Source of the DNA: Euglena gracilis
Taxonomy: Eukaryota > Euglenida > Euglenophyceae > Euglenales
Reading direction: 5' to 3'
DNA length: 64,000 nt
Assembly (NCBI GenBank): GCA_039621445.1
Contig: CP154957.1
Span: 8,246,666-8,310,665 of the forward strand
The translations under genes and the position numbers were made by a program. Shown here piece after piece: positions 47,035-59,196 of this stretch. Positions within the stretch are counted from its first letter, which is position 1; each line of letters starts with the position of its first letter. Under the pieces are notes generated by a model that worked only from the letters and a program-made list of their open reading frames with translations, did no database searches and was not told the origin of the DNA.

Positions 47035-47548
47035 TTGCAATTGCGATCGCGCCGTCCACCCCTCTGGCTCCCTGCGCCACCCACGAGAGCCAAACCAGAG
47101 GCCCCAGCCCAGCCTCCTTGGCCGGGTGTTGGCCGGCCCTCTCCTATACTTATGCCCCCCTCCCTGGCTCGTTGGCACCGTTGGATTCAACGTTGTCCCC
47201 CCAAAGTATCCTCCCAGCCTGTTTGGTTCGCGCTGCCAGGACCAATGAGCTGCGGTGGGTACCCTCCGCTGACACGAGGGCGGCTGCTCCACCGCCCTTC
47301 CCTTCTCGCACAGGGTTCTGGTGCCCTCCAGGCCGTATTTTTGTCGGGTGCCGACCCCACCCCGGGGGGGGGGGGGGCTGCGTGGGCAGGCACTCACCGG
47401 CACTCTGGACCCCCCTCCCCCCCCCGCGGTTGGTAAAAAAAAAGCAGCCTGGTGCCCTCCCTTTTTTCGGTGTGTGCGTGGTGCGTGCCACAAAGTCCAT
47501 TGCCACCAGGCAAGTCAGCAACGCTGATGGGCGCTCGTGTTGCCGGGT
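47035..47548 (+). CDS. Candidate exon interrupted by a family F element
   Basis: The frame from 47035 is open to 47338 and, with the element and one duplication removed, continues to a donor-like CCGG|GTAGAG at 47549. Parts read LPAPPTRAKPEAPAQPPWPG, RLLHRPSLLAQGSGAL and, after the element, PFFGVCVVRATKSIATRQ. A second frame is also open over much of it, so the coding frame is not certain. No domain recognised. Confidence 0.4.
47339..47451 (+). mobile_element. Family F element, 113 bp, exact 8-bp duplication
   Basis: It begins CAGGCCGTATTTTTGTCGG and ends GTAAAAAAAAAGCAGCCTG. The flanks are GTGCCCTC on both sides, without a mismatch, so the insertion is recent. The centre is only C- and G-runs with GGGCAGGCAC. 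It is the smallest CAGG/CCTG element here apart from a possible 23-bp fusion of ends at 14764. Confidence 0.9.
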
Positions 47549-48864
47549 AGAGATCTTTTTGGCAGTTTGGGGATTGGTGTGAAGGTGGGGTGGGGCTGCT
47601 TGCTCTGGGCAGGGGAATAAAGCTATGTCATTCTGAAAGGCAGCTTTAAATTACTGGAATCCTTCGGGGTGAGGGTACCACAAATTGAATCGGGGGGTGC
47701 ACCCGTTCCTTTGTGGCATACAACGCTGATTTTATTATTTTATTATTATTATTTTATTATTTTGTTATTTTATTATTTTATTATTTTATTATCTGTTGCA
47801 CAGGTCTGCAGAAAATATGGTTATGATGAGGATTTGGGTTAGGCTAGTCAGGGTCAGGGGTCACATTTTGATTCGATACAGAATTGAGGTCCAAATTTGG
47901 CTTTAATTTAGGACTAAATTTGAACAGGTTTGGCCATAATGCAGGCCTAACTGCCCTCATTGCAGGAGATTCTGCCCTGACCCTAACCCCAACCACCAAC
48001 TGCATTGGGCACGGGGTGCCAGCAAATCGTATTTAGGGTGATGGGGTGGCACAAGTGGGAATCCCGGACCCACTTCGTTACGCAACTACCCCCCCCCCTA
48101 GTCGTATGACCGGGTTCCTGCAACCTGTGACCGGGGGGGGGTCATAACACCCCCATGACCTGCTACCTTTGACCTTTGGGTGGTCGTAAATGAGGGGTGG
48201 TCGTACGACTAGGGGGGGGGGGGGTAAGTTGGACCTTCCGGGGGGTCCCTCAAGTTTAAGGCCGCCTTCTGAACTTGTTCACCAGATCCAGGTTTTTTTC
48301 TTCGTGCCCAACCTGAAACTGAAAAATGAATGCGAATGAATATAATGAAAATATTAAAATAAACACATATATATTAGTGAACGTTGATTAAATGTCAAGC
48401 AAAATCAAGGGCAAAAAGTCTCTGTCTTTTTTCTCTCAATTTTCTTTGTCTGTCTCTTTGCTTCCTTCTTTTGAAGCATTTCTGTTGATTTTGCTGGGTT
48501 TTATCCTTTTTGTTATTTTTTTTTCTGTTTGTTTCAAGCTAAAGACAAAGGACACACAAAATGAAACTATGTTTAATTTTGATTCATTCAGTTTATTTTA
48601 ATGATTTTATGTTTAATGCTTCAGTTTTTTTAAGAAACTCCATCGATTGGTTTTGGACTTTTTTGTGCGATATTTTACCAAATTTGCAACATGATGAAGA
48701 GAGTAATTATTATGAAAAATAGTCATAAAAAAAACAGGAACACCAAATCAGGAGTTTTTTTATTCGAAAGGTGGTTGCATTTTGTAAATATTGGGTATTT
48801 CTCTTCCATGAATTGTGAGGAAAGAGCATAATAATAATAATATGATTTGTCTCCAAATAAAGTA
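47549..48864. other. Unassigned DNA, ATTATTTT tract, family I block
   Basis: A TTATTATTTTATTATT tract is at 47737-47792. Family I is at 48080-48225, with GTCGTATGACCGGGTTCC and the inverted GGTCGTACGACTAGGGG. T-rich open frame at 48392-48600 has no domain. Confidence 0.45.
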
Positions 48865-49235
48865 ACCCCCCAAATATAAAGCCCCCCCTGGGAGGTTTGA
48901 TTTTGCCGCCCAAATATAAAGCCCCCCCCTGACATGGATCCAGATGCTGGTGTCATTCAGGAAAAAATATAAATCATTTGGGTGGATACAACATTTTTTT
49001 CACCAGAAATGCTCAATTTTGGATAAGAATCGCACATATTTGCGAAAAATAGGAGGTACACAACGAAAATTTGGCATAAAATTGGTATTTGGCCATAATT
49101 GAAGGCCGCCGAAGGTCATAGAGGCCACCCAAAAATGTTTGATTCCCCCCCAAATATAAAGCCCCCCCCCCCCCTGGGGGTCTTGAAATCCCATCCAAGT
49201 ATAAAGCGGGGGGCGGGGCTTTATATTTGGGGGAG
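48865..49235 (+). repeat. Family J block (CCCCAAATATAAAGCCCC)
   Basis: Four direct CCAAATATAAAGCCCCCC or CCAAGTATAAAGC words and one inverted GGGGCTTTATATTTGGGG enclose AT-rich inner DNA. It has the same design as 34725-34830 but a different AT word than 36525-37110. Confidence 0.65.
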
Positions 49236-49302
49236 GAGGGGGGTTACTGATTCCTGATTCCTGATTTGTTCAACAATTTCCCCATTTCACCTTCACCCTC
49301 AG

Positions 49303-49510
49303 CTGGCAGCCTATCCGAAAATGTTTTTGGGTCCTCGTCAATTTGGAGGCAGGGGCCCCCCCTCAGGGACATCTCACCCCAGGGGAGTGAACATGCTGGG
49401 AGTTCGCAACGGGCGTCCCTGCTCTACAGAGGGCCCAATCGTGCTGTGGGGTTTCGGAGCCACTCCTGCCGGGCAGCAGCCCGGTCCGTTCGCTGCCTCC
49501 TGTGACCTCT
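49303..49510 (+). CDS. Candidate exon, product unknown
   Basis: A strong acceptor, CACCTTCACCCTCAG, ends at 49302. The frame reads LAAYPKMFLGPRQFGGRG then PPSGTSHPRGVNMLGVRNG and RPCSTEGPIVLWGFGATPA, non-repetitive and glycine/proline-rich. No domain recognised. Confidence 0.4.
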
Positions 49511-49562
49511 CCCCCCCCCCCGGCACCACAGGCACCCTAAGGGGCCTTAGACTGGCTTTTTG

Positions 49563-49680
49563 TGTTCCGGCGTTGGCGTGTGTTTCGGCCCCGGCGTGGC
49601 GGCCTGGCCCGAGCTGCTGGTACTGCCGTGCAAGCAGGGGCGGGCGGTGTGGCGAGTTCTGGCTCACCCCATTTCAGCCG
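49563..49680 (+). CDS. Candidate exon, product unknown
   Basis: The frame VGVCFGPGVAAWPELLVLPC then KQGRAVWRVLAHPISAAF has about nine in ten third positions C or G, the strongest coding bias after the pseudouridine synthase exons. It lies in another frame than the candidate at 49303. The acceptor could be GGCCTTAG (49550). No family recognised. Confidence 0.4.
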
Positions 49681-49689
49681 CATTTATCC

Positions 49690-49880
49690 CGTACCCAAAA
49701 TACCATTTTTTATGGTGCAATACACATGACGCGGCGTGTCTGTGCACACACACACACACGCACGCACGCACGCACGCACGCACGCACACACGCACGCACG
49801 CACGCGCGCGCACGCACGCGCGCGCGCACACACCGTGTCAATCAATTTTCTCCATATTTTGGTATGTCAAGGGGGGGGAC
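49690..49880 (+). mobile_element. Family H element holding a CA/CG microsatellite
   Basis: CCCAAAATACCATTTTTTATG and CGGCGTGTCTG lie left of (CACG)n at 49743-49832, and CCGTGTCAAT...TTTTGGTATGTCAAGGGG lies right. The arrangement matches 59460-59670, which carries a pure CA array at the same place. Confidence 0.65.
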
Positions 49881-50252
49881 GTGCGACCGTCGTGCGCTGG
49901 CTCTTGCAATCAGTTGTTGCAACGAATATGCTATGAAATTGCAGTTGGCCCATTGATACGCTGCCCTGGTTGCACGTCACATGTCTTTGCAGGTGTTCGC
50001 TTCCGTGCAATTGCTTTTTCCCTCACTCCGAATAGTGGTACCCGATAATTTGTGGAGCTTTGTTTTGCCTTTCCCCGGGAGACACTCCCTTGGAGAAAGC
50101 AAATAGGTATGTTGTGGTCGGGGGGAGGGTAGGTATGGATAGTTGGGGAGAGGGCAAAATCAATGGCATTGTTGCATTGATTCCGAATGGCGCCTCGACA
50201 ATGCCTCGGAGTGTGAACAGGACCATTTGAGCCAATTTGTTTTTTTTTGTCA

Positions 50253-50425
50253 CAAGTGACCCCGGGCGGGCAGTTTTTTCCGGGGCCCAACCCCACCCAC
50301 CCACCCACCCACTTTTTTTCGAAGACCCACCCACACACAGCCCCGACTTCCCGGGAGGCCCACCCACCCACCCACCCACCCACCCACCCGAAATCCACCC
50401 AAAATCGGCTGAAACCCGAAAAAAG
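50253..50425 (-). mobile_element. Family K element in reverse orientation
   Basis: It reads, on the minus strand, CGGGTTTCAGCCGATTTTGG then (GGGT)n, a TTCGAAAAAAAGTGGGTGGG segment and GGGTCACTTGTGAC. That is the order seen at 41120-41297. Confidence 0.65.
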
Positions 50426-51092
50426 TTTTAGAATTAAGTGTATAATTTTTAAAGATTTTTCCGGGCTTGCTTTGGCCAGCCCAGACTGACCAGCAATCGC
50501 ATGTTCAGAAGCCGCTATGGCAGACGCTGCTTGTCTAGAGCAGGACGGCTGGGCAGCTGGATGGCCCTGTTTATAGTGTCCCCACCCCCTTCCTTGGGCG
50601 TGGAGGGAAGGTCCTTGTATGCAGGCCGTGCGTGGTAGTCCCTCCGTAAACGTTGCGGTGTATCCACTCCGTGGTTTTTCTGGGCTTTTTCATTGCTTCT
50701 TTGGGGGGGGGGGGGCTTTCTCTTTTTTTATCAGCCACATCAACGTATGCACAGTTTAAAAAGTCATCACCCAAGTTGGTTGCAAAGGTCATCACTCCTG
50801 GAAATTTCGAATTTGTGCAGTACTGTTTGCTGGACCCCCACGTCAGGCAATGGGTTGGCAGTGGTGGAGGAGGTCCATGGATGCTCTGTGTGCTCTGCCA
50901 TGCAGACTGCAGCACTCTACCGCTTCCTTATGTCCATGAGCTTCTTTTGATGCCGTGCCAAGCATGTCATCTTCTCTTCGAAATACCGGAATTCTTTTGT
51001 GCAGTGCATATGGGGGGTGCACAGCAACCAAGCAGGTGGTTGGCTCGGCGGGGCTATCAAAAATTCTTGGATACACAGGCAGTCTATTGCTT
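50426..51092 (+). other. Spacer with a weak open frame
   Basis: 50720-51000 is open in one frame (FKKSSPKLVAKVITPGNFEF then VQYCLLDPHVRQWVG) and could be part of an exon. No domain or certain splice sites. Confidence 0.25.
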
Positions 51093-51451
51093 CAGGGTTC
51101 GCAGTACCCGGGGGAGGGGGGGCTGGATGGCAGCTAGTCCAAATTTGTGAAATTCTAGCAGACCCCCCCCCGGGGTGGTCTGTTAGCTAGTGGGAACTTT
51201 TTTCCAGTGACCGGCGCAAATTTTTGCCCCCCCCCCCCCCAAACTGGCCCAAAATGCCCATCTCTGGCCATTTTGGGGTTGTTTTTTGGACCAAAATCAG
51301 CCAAAAAATGCATTAAAAGCGCCATTTCCACCTCGCCACGCGGCGCAGGAGGAAAATTTTTTCCCAGTTCAGAGGACCCCTGGACCTACCTCCCAGGGCT
51401 CTAGCTGGTCCATTTTTTCCAGTGTCTAGCAAAATGGCTAGTTATAGCCTG
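51093..51451 (+). mobile_element. Family A element, diverged
   Basis: CAGGGTTCGCAGTACCC, GGCAGCTAGTCCAAATTTG, TTTTTTCCAGTGACCGGCGC, CCATTTTGGGGTTGTTTTTTG and the CCTG end at 51451 are in family order. Flanks share only TTGCT. Confidence 0.7.
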
Positions 51452-51736
51452 GTTGCTACAACACACCCCGGCGCCTCAGGCCCGAAAAGGGCCAAATTTA
51501 ATCAGCTTGGCCGACAGGCACCAAGACCGACTCCCCGGGGGGGGGGGGGGGGGCCTGCTATGGGCAGAGACCCCATAGCACCAGGCACCCCCCTCCCCCC
51601 CCCTGGGGTTGGTAAAAAGAAGCTTGATTCCTCAATGGTTCAGGCTGAGAGGCTTTGTATCTGAAGGGATGGGTATATGACTGCGATGGATAAACATGGT
51701 CAATAAGCATCCATCCTTTGTGCAGGGACACATGTT

Positions 51737-53045
<1,309 letters not shown>

Positions 53046-53665
53046 GCGGCGGGATGCCCCGAAAGGGAAGGCACGCCCGGAAGGTCCGGGGCAGGCTTTT
53101 GCTTAAGGGATTGCAGTACCCCCCCCGGGGGGGGGGGGGCTGGACTGCAGCTAGTCCAAATTTGGCTAGGGGGTTTTCTAGCAGCCCCCCCCCCCGGGGG
53201 GGGGGGGTCTGCTAGCAGGGCTAGCTAGTGGAAATTTTTTTTCCAGTGACCGGCGCGAAGCGCCAAAAATTTTTTTTGGGACCCCCAAAAATGGCCAAAA
53301 ATGCCCGTTTTTGGCCATTTTTGGGAATTTTTGGAACAAAATCAGCCAAAAACCTGTTAAAAACCTCATTTTTCCCAGTCCGGGGGACCCCCGGACCCCC
53401 CCCCCCCCCCCCCCCCCCCCCACCCCCCCACCCCGCCACCTCACTCCGCCCCCCCCACCGCCCGCACCCCCCCTCATCCCCCCCGGGGGGGGAGGGGGGG
53501 GGTCTAGCTAGTCCACTTTTTCCAGTGTCTAGCCGATTGGCTAGCCAGTACCCCCCCCCCCGGGGGTCCTTAAGCAAAAGCCTGGTCCGGGGGGAGGACA
53601 GCGACGACGACGCTGGGCCGTCCTCCGTGTTGCTGGACCTGGACCACGCGATGGCTTGGGTCTGA
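53046..53665 (+). CDS. Candidate last exon of an unknown gene, split by a family A element
   Basis: An acceptor CATTCGCCCAG ends at 53045. The left part reads GGMPRKGRHARKVRG. After removal of the element and one duplication the frame continues EDSDDDAGPSSVLLDLDHAM then AWV and TGA at 53665. The join is exact and in frame. A GC-AG intron (CAG|GC at 53095, GACAG| at 53601) would also keep the frame, losing two residues net. Basic then acidic composition; the product is unknown. Confidence 0.5.
53092..53584 (+). mobile_element. Family A element with an exact 8-bp duplication
   Basis: The element is 493 bp, begins CAGGCTTTTGCTTAAGGG and ends CCTTAAGCAAAAGCCTG. Both flanks are GTCCGGGG. The interior has GCTGGACTGCAGCTAGTCC, GGCGCGAAGCGCC, GGCCATTTTTGGGAATTTTT and a long C-run/G-run. 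It interrupts a coding-like frame. Confidence 0.92.
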
Positions 53666-54100
53666 AGCTTGTGGGTTTTGGGTTGCTTCCCACTCCTCAG
53701 CTTCACTCCATGCGCAGGGAAGCTGGGAAGCTGGCGGCTTAGGTCCGTTCCACCTGACTTTTCCATGTTGGACAGTGCACCACGCCTGTTCGGGAGTTTG
53801 TCAGCCAGTGGGCTCAGGAGGTTGTCTTCGTTAATTTGTCAGGTGACACCTTTTCCGGTGAATGGGATGGCCTTGTGGAGTAGAGTGCATTTTTGGAAGC
53901 CGTCTGGCACACACCAAGCCCCGATTTTTAATGCCTCTCCCCTCGGGGCCAGGACCGACCACCAAGCGGGATCTTATGACAGGTTTGTGCTTAGTCGGGT
54001 GCCTCCCCCAGGGGGGGGGGGGGGGTGCTGGGGGCAGGCACCCCATAGCACCCAATCCGACCCCCCCCCCGGGGGTAGGGTTTTGCGGGGGTGCCTGCCA
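53666..54100. other. Spacer
   Basis: One frame stays open from 53669 to 54139, but it follows a stop and shows no domain. From about 54000 the sequence is G- and C-run element DNA with GGGCAGGCACC words. Confidence 0.3.
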
Positions 54101-54381
54101 GGGATTTTTTTAAGTTTGGACCCCGGGGGGGGGGGGTAGGGTGGGTGGGTCCGCCGGACCCCCTCCCCCCGCGGGGGGGGGGGGGGGTCCCCCCCGGAGG
54201 GGGGTGGGATATACTTTTCGGCGCCACAGGCGCCGAAAAAAATCTTTTTTAGCGCTTTTCGCGATTTTTCGGCCATTTTTTGTGGGTCCCCCGGGACCCC
54301 CCCCCCCCGGGGGGGCCCCCCCAAGGGGGGGGGTGGGTTGGGGGGGACCCCCTCCCCCCCCGGCCTTAAAAAAAACCCCTG
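54101..54381 (+). mobile_element. Family D element nested in a GCAGGCACC-type element
   Basis: The element is 281 bp, begins CAGGGATTTTTTTAAG and ends CTTAAAAAAAACCCCTG. Flanks GTGCCTGC and GTGCTTGC differ at one base. The core GGCGCCACAGGCGCCGAAAA is intact. The surrounding sequence (CCCATAGCACC and GCAGGCACCC on both sides) looks like another element cut by this insertion. Confidence 0.88.
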
Positions 54382-54539
54382 GTGCTTGCCCATAGCAGGC
54401 ACCCCCCTCCGACCCCGGCGCCTTCAGATAATTTTCTGGGTCCCCCCAGACCCCTACCCCCCGGGGGGGGGCCTGCTAGGGGCAGGCACCCTATGGCACC
54501 CACCCTCCCCCCTCCCCCCAGGTCGGTAAGCACAAGCCT

Positions 54540-54906
54540 GCTTATGACCTCCGTGGGCTTTATGACCTCCGTGGGTTTTAAGTGCGTGGCAACCCATGCG
54601 CTGCTCGGGGAAACCCTCGGGGGGAGGTCCCGCCCGAGAGTCCGGCTTTTCGGGACGGCTGTCCGGTCCGTCCCGACCTGCTCTGTCCGGCTTTTCAGAG
54701 GTTTAAACGAAAAACCGATGGAGGTTCCTCCCTTGCACAGGTGGGGGGTCGACCGGGATGAATGCAACGAGGACGTCGGCCGCCGTTTTTCTGGGCTCCT
54801 CCGGGGCCCAGTTCCCTGCAGGCGGGAGGAAGGAAGGATGGTCCAACGTGCCGGGCATTCGGCTGTGGCACATGTGGCACAGCATGGAAAGCCCAGAAAG
54901 GGCTGA
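54540..54906 (+). CDS. Candidate exon or long open frame, product unknown
   Basis: The frame is open over about 120 codons of mostly non-repetitive GC-rich DNA (KCVATHALLGETLGG, then TCSVRLFRGLNEKPMEVP, then RRFSGLLRGPVPCRREEG). A direct repeat TATGACCTCCGTGGG at 54543 and 54561 opens it. Another frame is partly open too. No domain. Confidence 0.3.
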
Positions 54907-55895
54907 TTTTCATGCAAATTTCTGCCCACCAGTCAACCAGGAGAACCAATGAAAAACGGTCATATGGCCCTCGGACTGGAAAACGATTGGGGGTTCCCAT
55001 TATGTCCCCTGGGATAGGTATTCCAGTGTGGTATTCCAGTGGGATAGGTATTCCGGGTGTGAAAACATGCAGATATGTAAAAAAACTTGCGAATTTTGAA
55101 AGAATCTGGATGGGTGCTCTGGGACCCAAATGTGGGAACCCCTTGGCCTGTTGCAGGAGCTATTGAAAAGTGTGTGTTTTTTTTTTGAAGTGTCAGTTTT
55201 TCGCGACACATACGGTGCAACCACCGCATAAAGCAATAAAAACGTTTTTCACAACGAATTTTTTTATCCCCGGTTACAGAATCAGTCCGCCGTTGTGTGG
55301 CCCGGAGAGTTCCCTCGAGGACAGCGGCAGGCGGAGGCGCGGTCGATGTCTGCACACAACAAGTGCAAGTGCCCACACGAAGTGGATTAACAGTGGCAAG
55401 GATAGGAAATCGGTCCCTATGAAGACAAATACAGGTTGGCAGGCGGATTGGTATGTGCTTAGTTGGCAGCCCAAGTGTACTGGGACCTCGCCCAGGGTAG
55501 GTCCCACTAGTCTTACCCGGGGGTGTTTTTGGGATAGGGTTAGGGTCACAATTTTGGCCAAAATTTCGGCCATTTTTGTTTTGGCCGGAGGTTTACCTAA
55601 TTTTTGACCAAAATTTTGTGAATTTAGGCTGAAAAATAGCTTTGCCTAATTTCTGGCCTAAAATTAACCAAGGGGTCCAGTAAATTTGGGCTGCGCTTAA
55701 TTATCCACATTTATGCACCTGCACAACTGCATCCAGATATGAAACATATCCCATTGTGATTATTTGCACACACCCAATCTCATTTTATTTCATGGTGTAT
55801 AACATCTGGTTTTCAATGTTTGGTTTGTCAGCAATTATTTTTTGTGGTGATTATTCTTCAAAAACAATAATGAATCAATCAATCACAAATAAGTA
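54907..55895. other. Unassigned DNA
   Basis: GGGATAGGTATTCC repeats at 55010-55060. A GC-rich stretch at 55290-55360 (ESSLEDSGRRRRG) could be an exon but lacks context. The remainder is AT-rich. Confidence 0.3.
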
Positions 55896-56129
55896 ATGAA
55901 TAAAATGCATAGCAAAAAGGAAAATGAATCTGACGGTAGGCATGTTAAGATGTCAACAAAAACAAAAGTGGCTCAATTTCGGGCAACTGGTGCGGCCTCA
56001 TCATCAACCCTTGCATTTCACCCATCCTCCGCTGCCAGCCAGTCCACCGCGACGCAGCAGTCGACCCTCGAAACGTCGAGACCGACCCCCGAAATTGACC
56101 AGGCCAGCCGTTGTGGACTGCACCCAGCA
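55896..56129 (+). CDS. Candidate first exon, possibly of the pseudouridine synthase gene
   Basis: From the ATG at 55896 the frame runs 78 codons (KKENESDGRHVKMSTKTKVA, then AASSSTLAFHPSSAASQST) to HPA|GTAAGC, the cleanest donor in the window, in phase 0. The serine/threonine-rich composition fits a disordered leader or targeting region. A phase-0 acceptor, CCCCCCAGGCAG, ends at 57572, which would join it to the S4-domain exon. The join is inferred. Confidence 0.45.
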
Positions 56130-56444
56130 GTAAGCCTGGGTACATTCAATTTGGGAAACGCTGCTACACTGGACATGTTCAAGTTTATTTGTTTGCACTG
56201 CCGTTCTCTCCAGCATGGTTCCTGCTATCCTTACCCCCCCCCCTGGCCCATTGACCCACGCTCAAATCGACCCAGCTGCATTTTTCGGGGCATTTTAGCC
56301 GACAGCTCATTGGTCTCCCAAATCCTAAATCGTTCTTTGCACCCAAAATTTGCAAAGCGCAGTCCTTTTCGACTTTTTGCCATTGCATGTTTCACCCTTT
56401 TCCGACGTTTTACGTTCTGCCCAGGTTTTATATGCTGGAACATT

Positions 56445-57000
56445 GATTACCCGCCCCCCCCCTTGTCGTGCGACCACCCCACCATAACGACCACCCCCCG
56501 GTCGCAGGTCGCAGGTTAGGGGGGTCTAACGACCCCCCCCCGGTCGCAGGTTGCAGGTCAGGACCAAAAAGAGGCGAGTTTTTTTGAGGTTGTATGAAGA
56601 TGCATCCATGTATGCCGCCTTTTTCCAAACATTTTCCATGTTCCCCACCGGTGCTCCTGTTTTCTGCACCCGTAGTGCTTTCACACTGCTTGCTTTGATG
56701 TGTGCCGCACCCATGACGCCAGTTCGGGTCCCCATTGGTATTGGCCAGTATTGTGGACAACGACCACCCCCACTATAACGACCACCCCCTGGTCGCAGGT
56801 TGCAGGTCAGGGGGGTCTAACGACCACCCCCCTGGTCGCAGGTTGCAGGCACCCGGTCGTACGACAAGGGGGGGGTGCGACCACCCCTCATTTACGACCA
56901 CCCCCCAGTCGCAGGTTGCAGGTTATGGGGGTGTTACGACCCCCCCGGTCGCAGGTTGCAGGAACCCAGTCGCACGACAAGGGGGCTGGACCCCCCCCCA
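56445..57000 (+). repeat. Family I arrays
   Basis: Two arrays (56445-56570 and 56745-57000) of ACGACCACCCC, GGTCGCAGGTTGCAGG and GTCGTACGACAAGGGG words, separated by unique DNA with a TATTGTGGAC word. They lie in the presumed first intron of the pseudouridine synthase gene. Confidence 0.8.
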
Positions 57001-57344
57001 GGGTTTAGGGGTGGGTGGGGGAGTACAGTATTTTCCCTCCAGGAAAGTGGGAACGTTGGCCTGCAACCGAGGACCCTCCTGCAGCAAGCCAAGCGATCAG
57101 ATCTCGATAGTTTCGCACTACAAATGGCCAGATTTCCTGTCGCCACTGGGCGATTTGCCCCTGGTGCAAAGTCGCCGGTGTCGCCAACTTGCCATGTGTT
57201 CATTTGGAATGATTTCGTTCATTTTAGGTTCCACGCCTTAATCTATGTCCTGTCGTCTTGGTTAATGCTAAATCAGTTTCATACGATTGGTTTATATAAG
57301 TGCAAAATAGGAAGGGGATATTTTCTATCTGATTATCCTTTTAG

Positions 57345-57490
57345 ACCTTACCCCCCCCCCTAGTCGTACGACCACCCCTCATTTACGACCACCCCCCGGT
57401 CACAGGTTGCAGATCATGGGGGTGTTATGACCACCCCCCCCCGGTCACAGGTTGCAGGAACCCGGTCATACGACCAGGGGGGGGGTAATT
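57345..57490 (+). repeat. Family I element, complete small copy
   Basis: It opens TACCCCCCCCCCTAGTCGTACGACC-type sequence and closes with the inverse GGTCATACGACCAGGGG then GGTAA. Inside are two GGTCACAGGTTGCAG modules in direct orientation. Confidence 0.8.
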
Positions 57491-57572
57491 TGTTTTCTTT
57501 ATTTCACCTAAATCTTCATTTAGGGAAAGAAAGGTCTCGGGCCTTCATGCAATGCACAGACCCCCCAGGCAG

Positions 57573-57735
57573 TGTTCCCATCCCCCGATGCCTTCATGGG
57601 CAGTGCCTGGCGGACTGGCCCAGCGAGGTGTGCCCCGGTTTGTGTCGTACACCGTGGCTCGGACAGACTGCGGGATGCGCATCGACCAGCTGCTGGCGGT
57701 GCGGCTGCCGGGGCTCCCGACCCGAGGGCGGCCAG
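57573..57735 (+). CDS. RluA-type pseudouridine synthase, exon with start of S4 domain
   Basis: It reads VPRFVSYTVARTDCGMRIDQ then LLAVRLPGLPTRG. The R-x-D-x-x-L...LP pattern is the opening of the S4 RNA-binding domain at the N-terminus of RluA/RluD-type rRNA or tRNA uridine isomerases. The next exon continues the same domain, which supports the call. Third positions are almost all C or G. The exon start could be 57573 or 57604. The exon end near CGGCCAG is set by frame with the next exon, since no clean GT lies there. Confidence 0.75.
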
Positions 57736-58123
57736 GGTTTGGCGGCGGGAGCACGCACACACTTGGTCAACCCCGGGGTGCCTGGTTTGTTTCAGAGTGA
57801 CCGGTTGCTGGTGTTTTGGCACAAACTTCCTCTGGTGCTAAGCAAGCGTTGGTTTTGTACAGAGGGGGGAGGGGGTCAGACACCCACCCAGGGGGGAGGG
57901 GGTCTACACCAATTGATTGGCCACCATTTTTTTTTCAATCCCAGGTTCGGAGCACCCCTCCCTGGGGGTGTGGGGGTGGTGGGGAGTGGCTCCCAGGGGG
58001 AAAAGCGCCGTGAAGCGTCAAAAATTCCGAGAGGTTTCAAAAATGCAAAGAGGTTCTCCCCATAATTTAACGGATCCTGGAAACCCGAAAGATCGGGTGC
58101 ACCCGACACCCATGTTTTTTTTT

Positions 58124-58645
58124 AACTCGGAAGACCCTCCCTCCCTCTTTTGGGGGGGGGGGGATCCCGGGTACCCTGGGGTCCGTCTGGGCCCCCTTGG
58201 CAAGTTGGGGGGGGGGGTCCGGACCTCCGGTCAAGAGGGGGTGGGCGGGGGTGGGCGGGAGACCTCACAATGCGCCTTAAATGCTACCATTTCCCGGTTG
58301 TTTCTGACCATTTTCTCGAAAAATACATGGCGCTTTTGTGCAAGAAATCTTGGGCTGTATTTCTACCCATACAATTAGTACCCATTTTTTTTTTTTAACT
58401 CGGAAGACCCTCCCTCCCTCTTTTGAGAGGGGGGGGTCCCGGGTACCATGGGGTATGTCTGGACCCCCTTGGCAAGTTGGGGGGGGGGGGGCCGGACCTC
58501 CGGTCCAAGAGGGGTGGGGGGGGACCTCACAATGCGCCTTAAATGCTACCATTTCCTGGTTGTTTCTGACCATTTTCTCGAAAAATACATGGCGCTTTTG
58601 TGCAAGAAATCTTGGGCAGTATTTCTACCCATACAATTAGTACCC
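58124..58645 (+). repeat. Direct tandem duplication, 273-bp unit
   Basis: Two units start AACTCGGAAGACCCTCCC and end CATACAATTAGTACCC, near-identical apart from G-run lengths and a few single-base changes. They lie in the intron before exon 59197. The close match suggests a recent duplication or an assembly artefact. Confidence 0.9.
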
Positions 58646-58914
58646 CTCTGTCAAATGTAATGTTTCTTTCCGGCAATTTTTGGCAATTTCGACAGATTTA
58701 CCCCAAACGTACCCCAAAAAAACGGAACTTTTGGCCGTTTTGGGGAGACAAAATTCTTCGGCCCGTGGATGGGGGAGCTTTTTTTTTTTTCTGTTTAAGT
58801 CTTGGGGGGGTCGCAGCAAAAAAGCATTTAGGCTCCCGAACAGCTCTGACCCCCCTCAACAGGGTTTGGCCTCGTCCACCGTTGGGCCAACGGCTCACTG
58901 CGCCGGGTGGGGGG

Positions 58915-59178
58915 GTATTCTTGGGGGGGTAGGGTGGTTGGCCGCACCCCTCCCCCCCGGTGGTGTACCCCAGGGGGGTGGGGGTGGGATATACTTTTTG
59001 GTGCCGAAGTCGCCGAAAATTTTGAAAAAAGTGCTATTTTTAGCCTTTCTCACGATTTTTGGCCATTTTCGGGGGGGGAATTAGTGGGTCCCCGGGACCC
59101 CCCCCCAGGGGATGGGTGGGTGGGTGGGGAGCGGGTGGGGGGGGAGCACCCCCCCAGTCTTTAAAAAAAAAAGCCCTG
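58915..59178 (+). mobile_element. Family D element just before the second S4 exon
   Basis: The interior matches the family (GGGTAGGGTGG, GGTGCCGAAGTCGCCGAAAA, GTGCTATTTTTAGCC, GGGTCCCCGGGACC) and the right end TTTAAAAAAAAAAGCCCTG is intact. The left CAGG end has decayed. GTGGGGGG lies on both sides, low complexity but of the right length. The exon acceptor GGGGCAG is 18 bases downstream. Confidence 0.75.
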
Positions 59179-59196
59179 GTGGGGGGGGGGGGGCAG

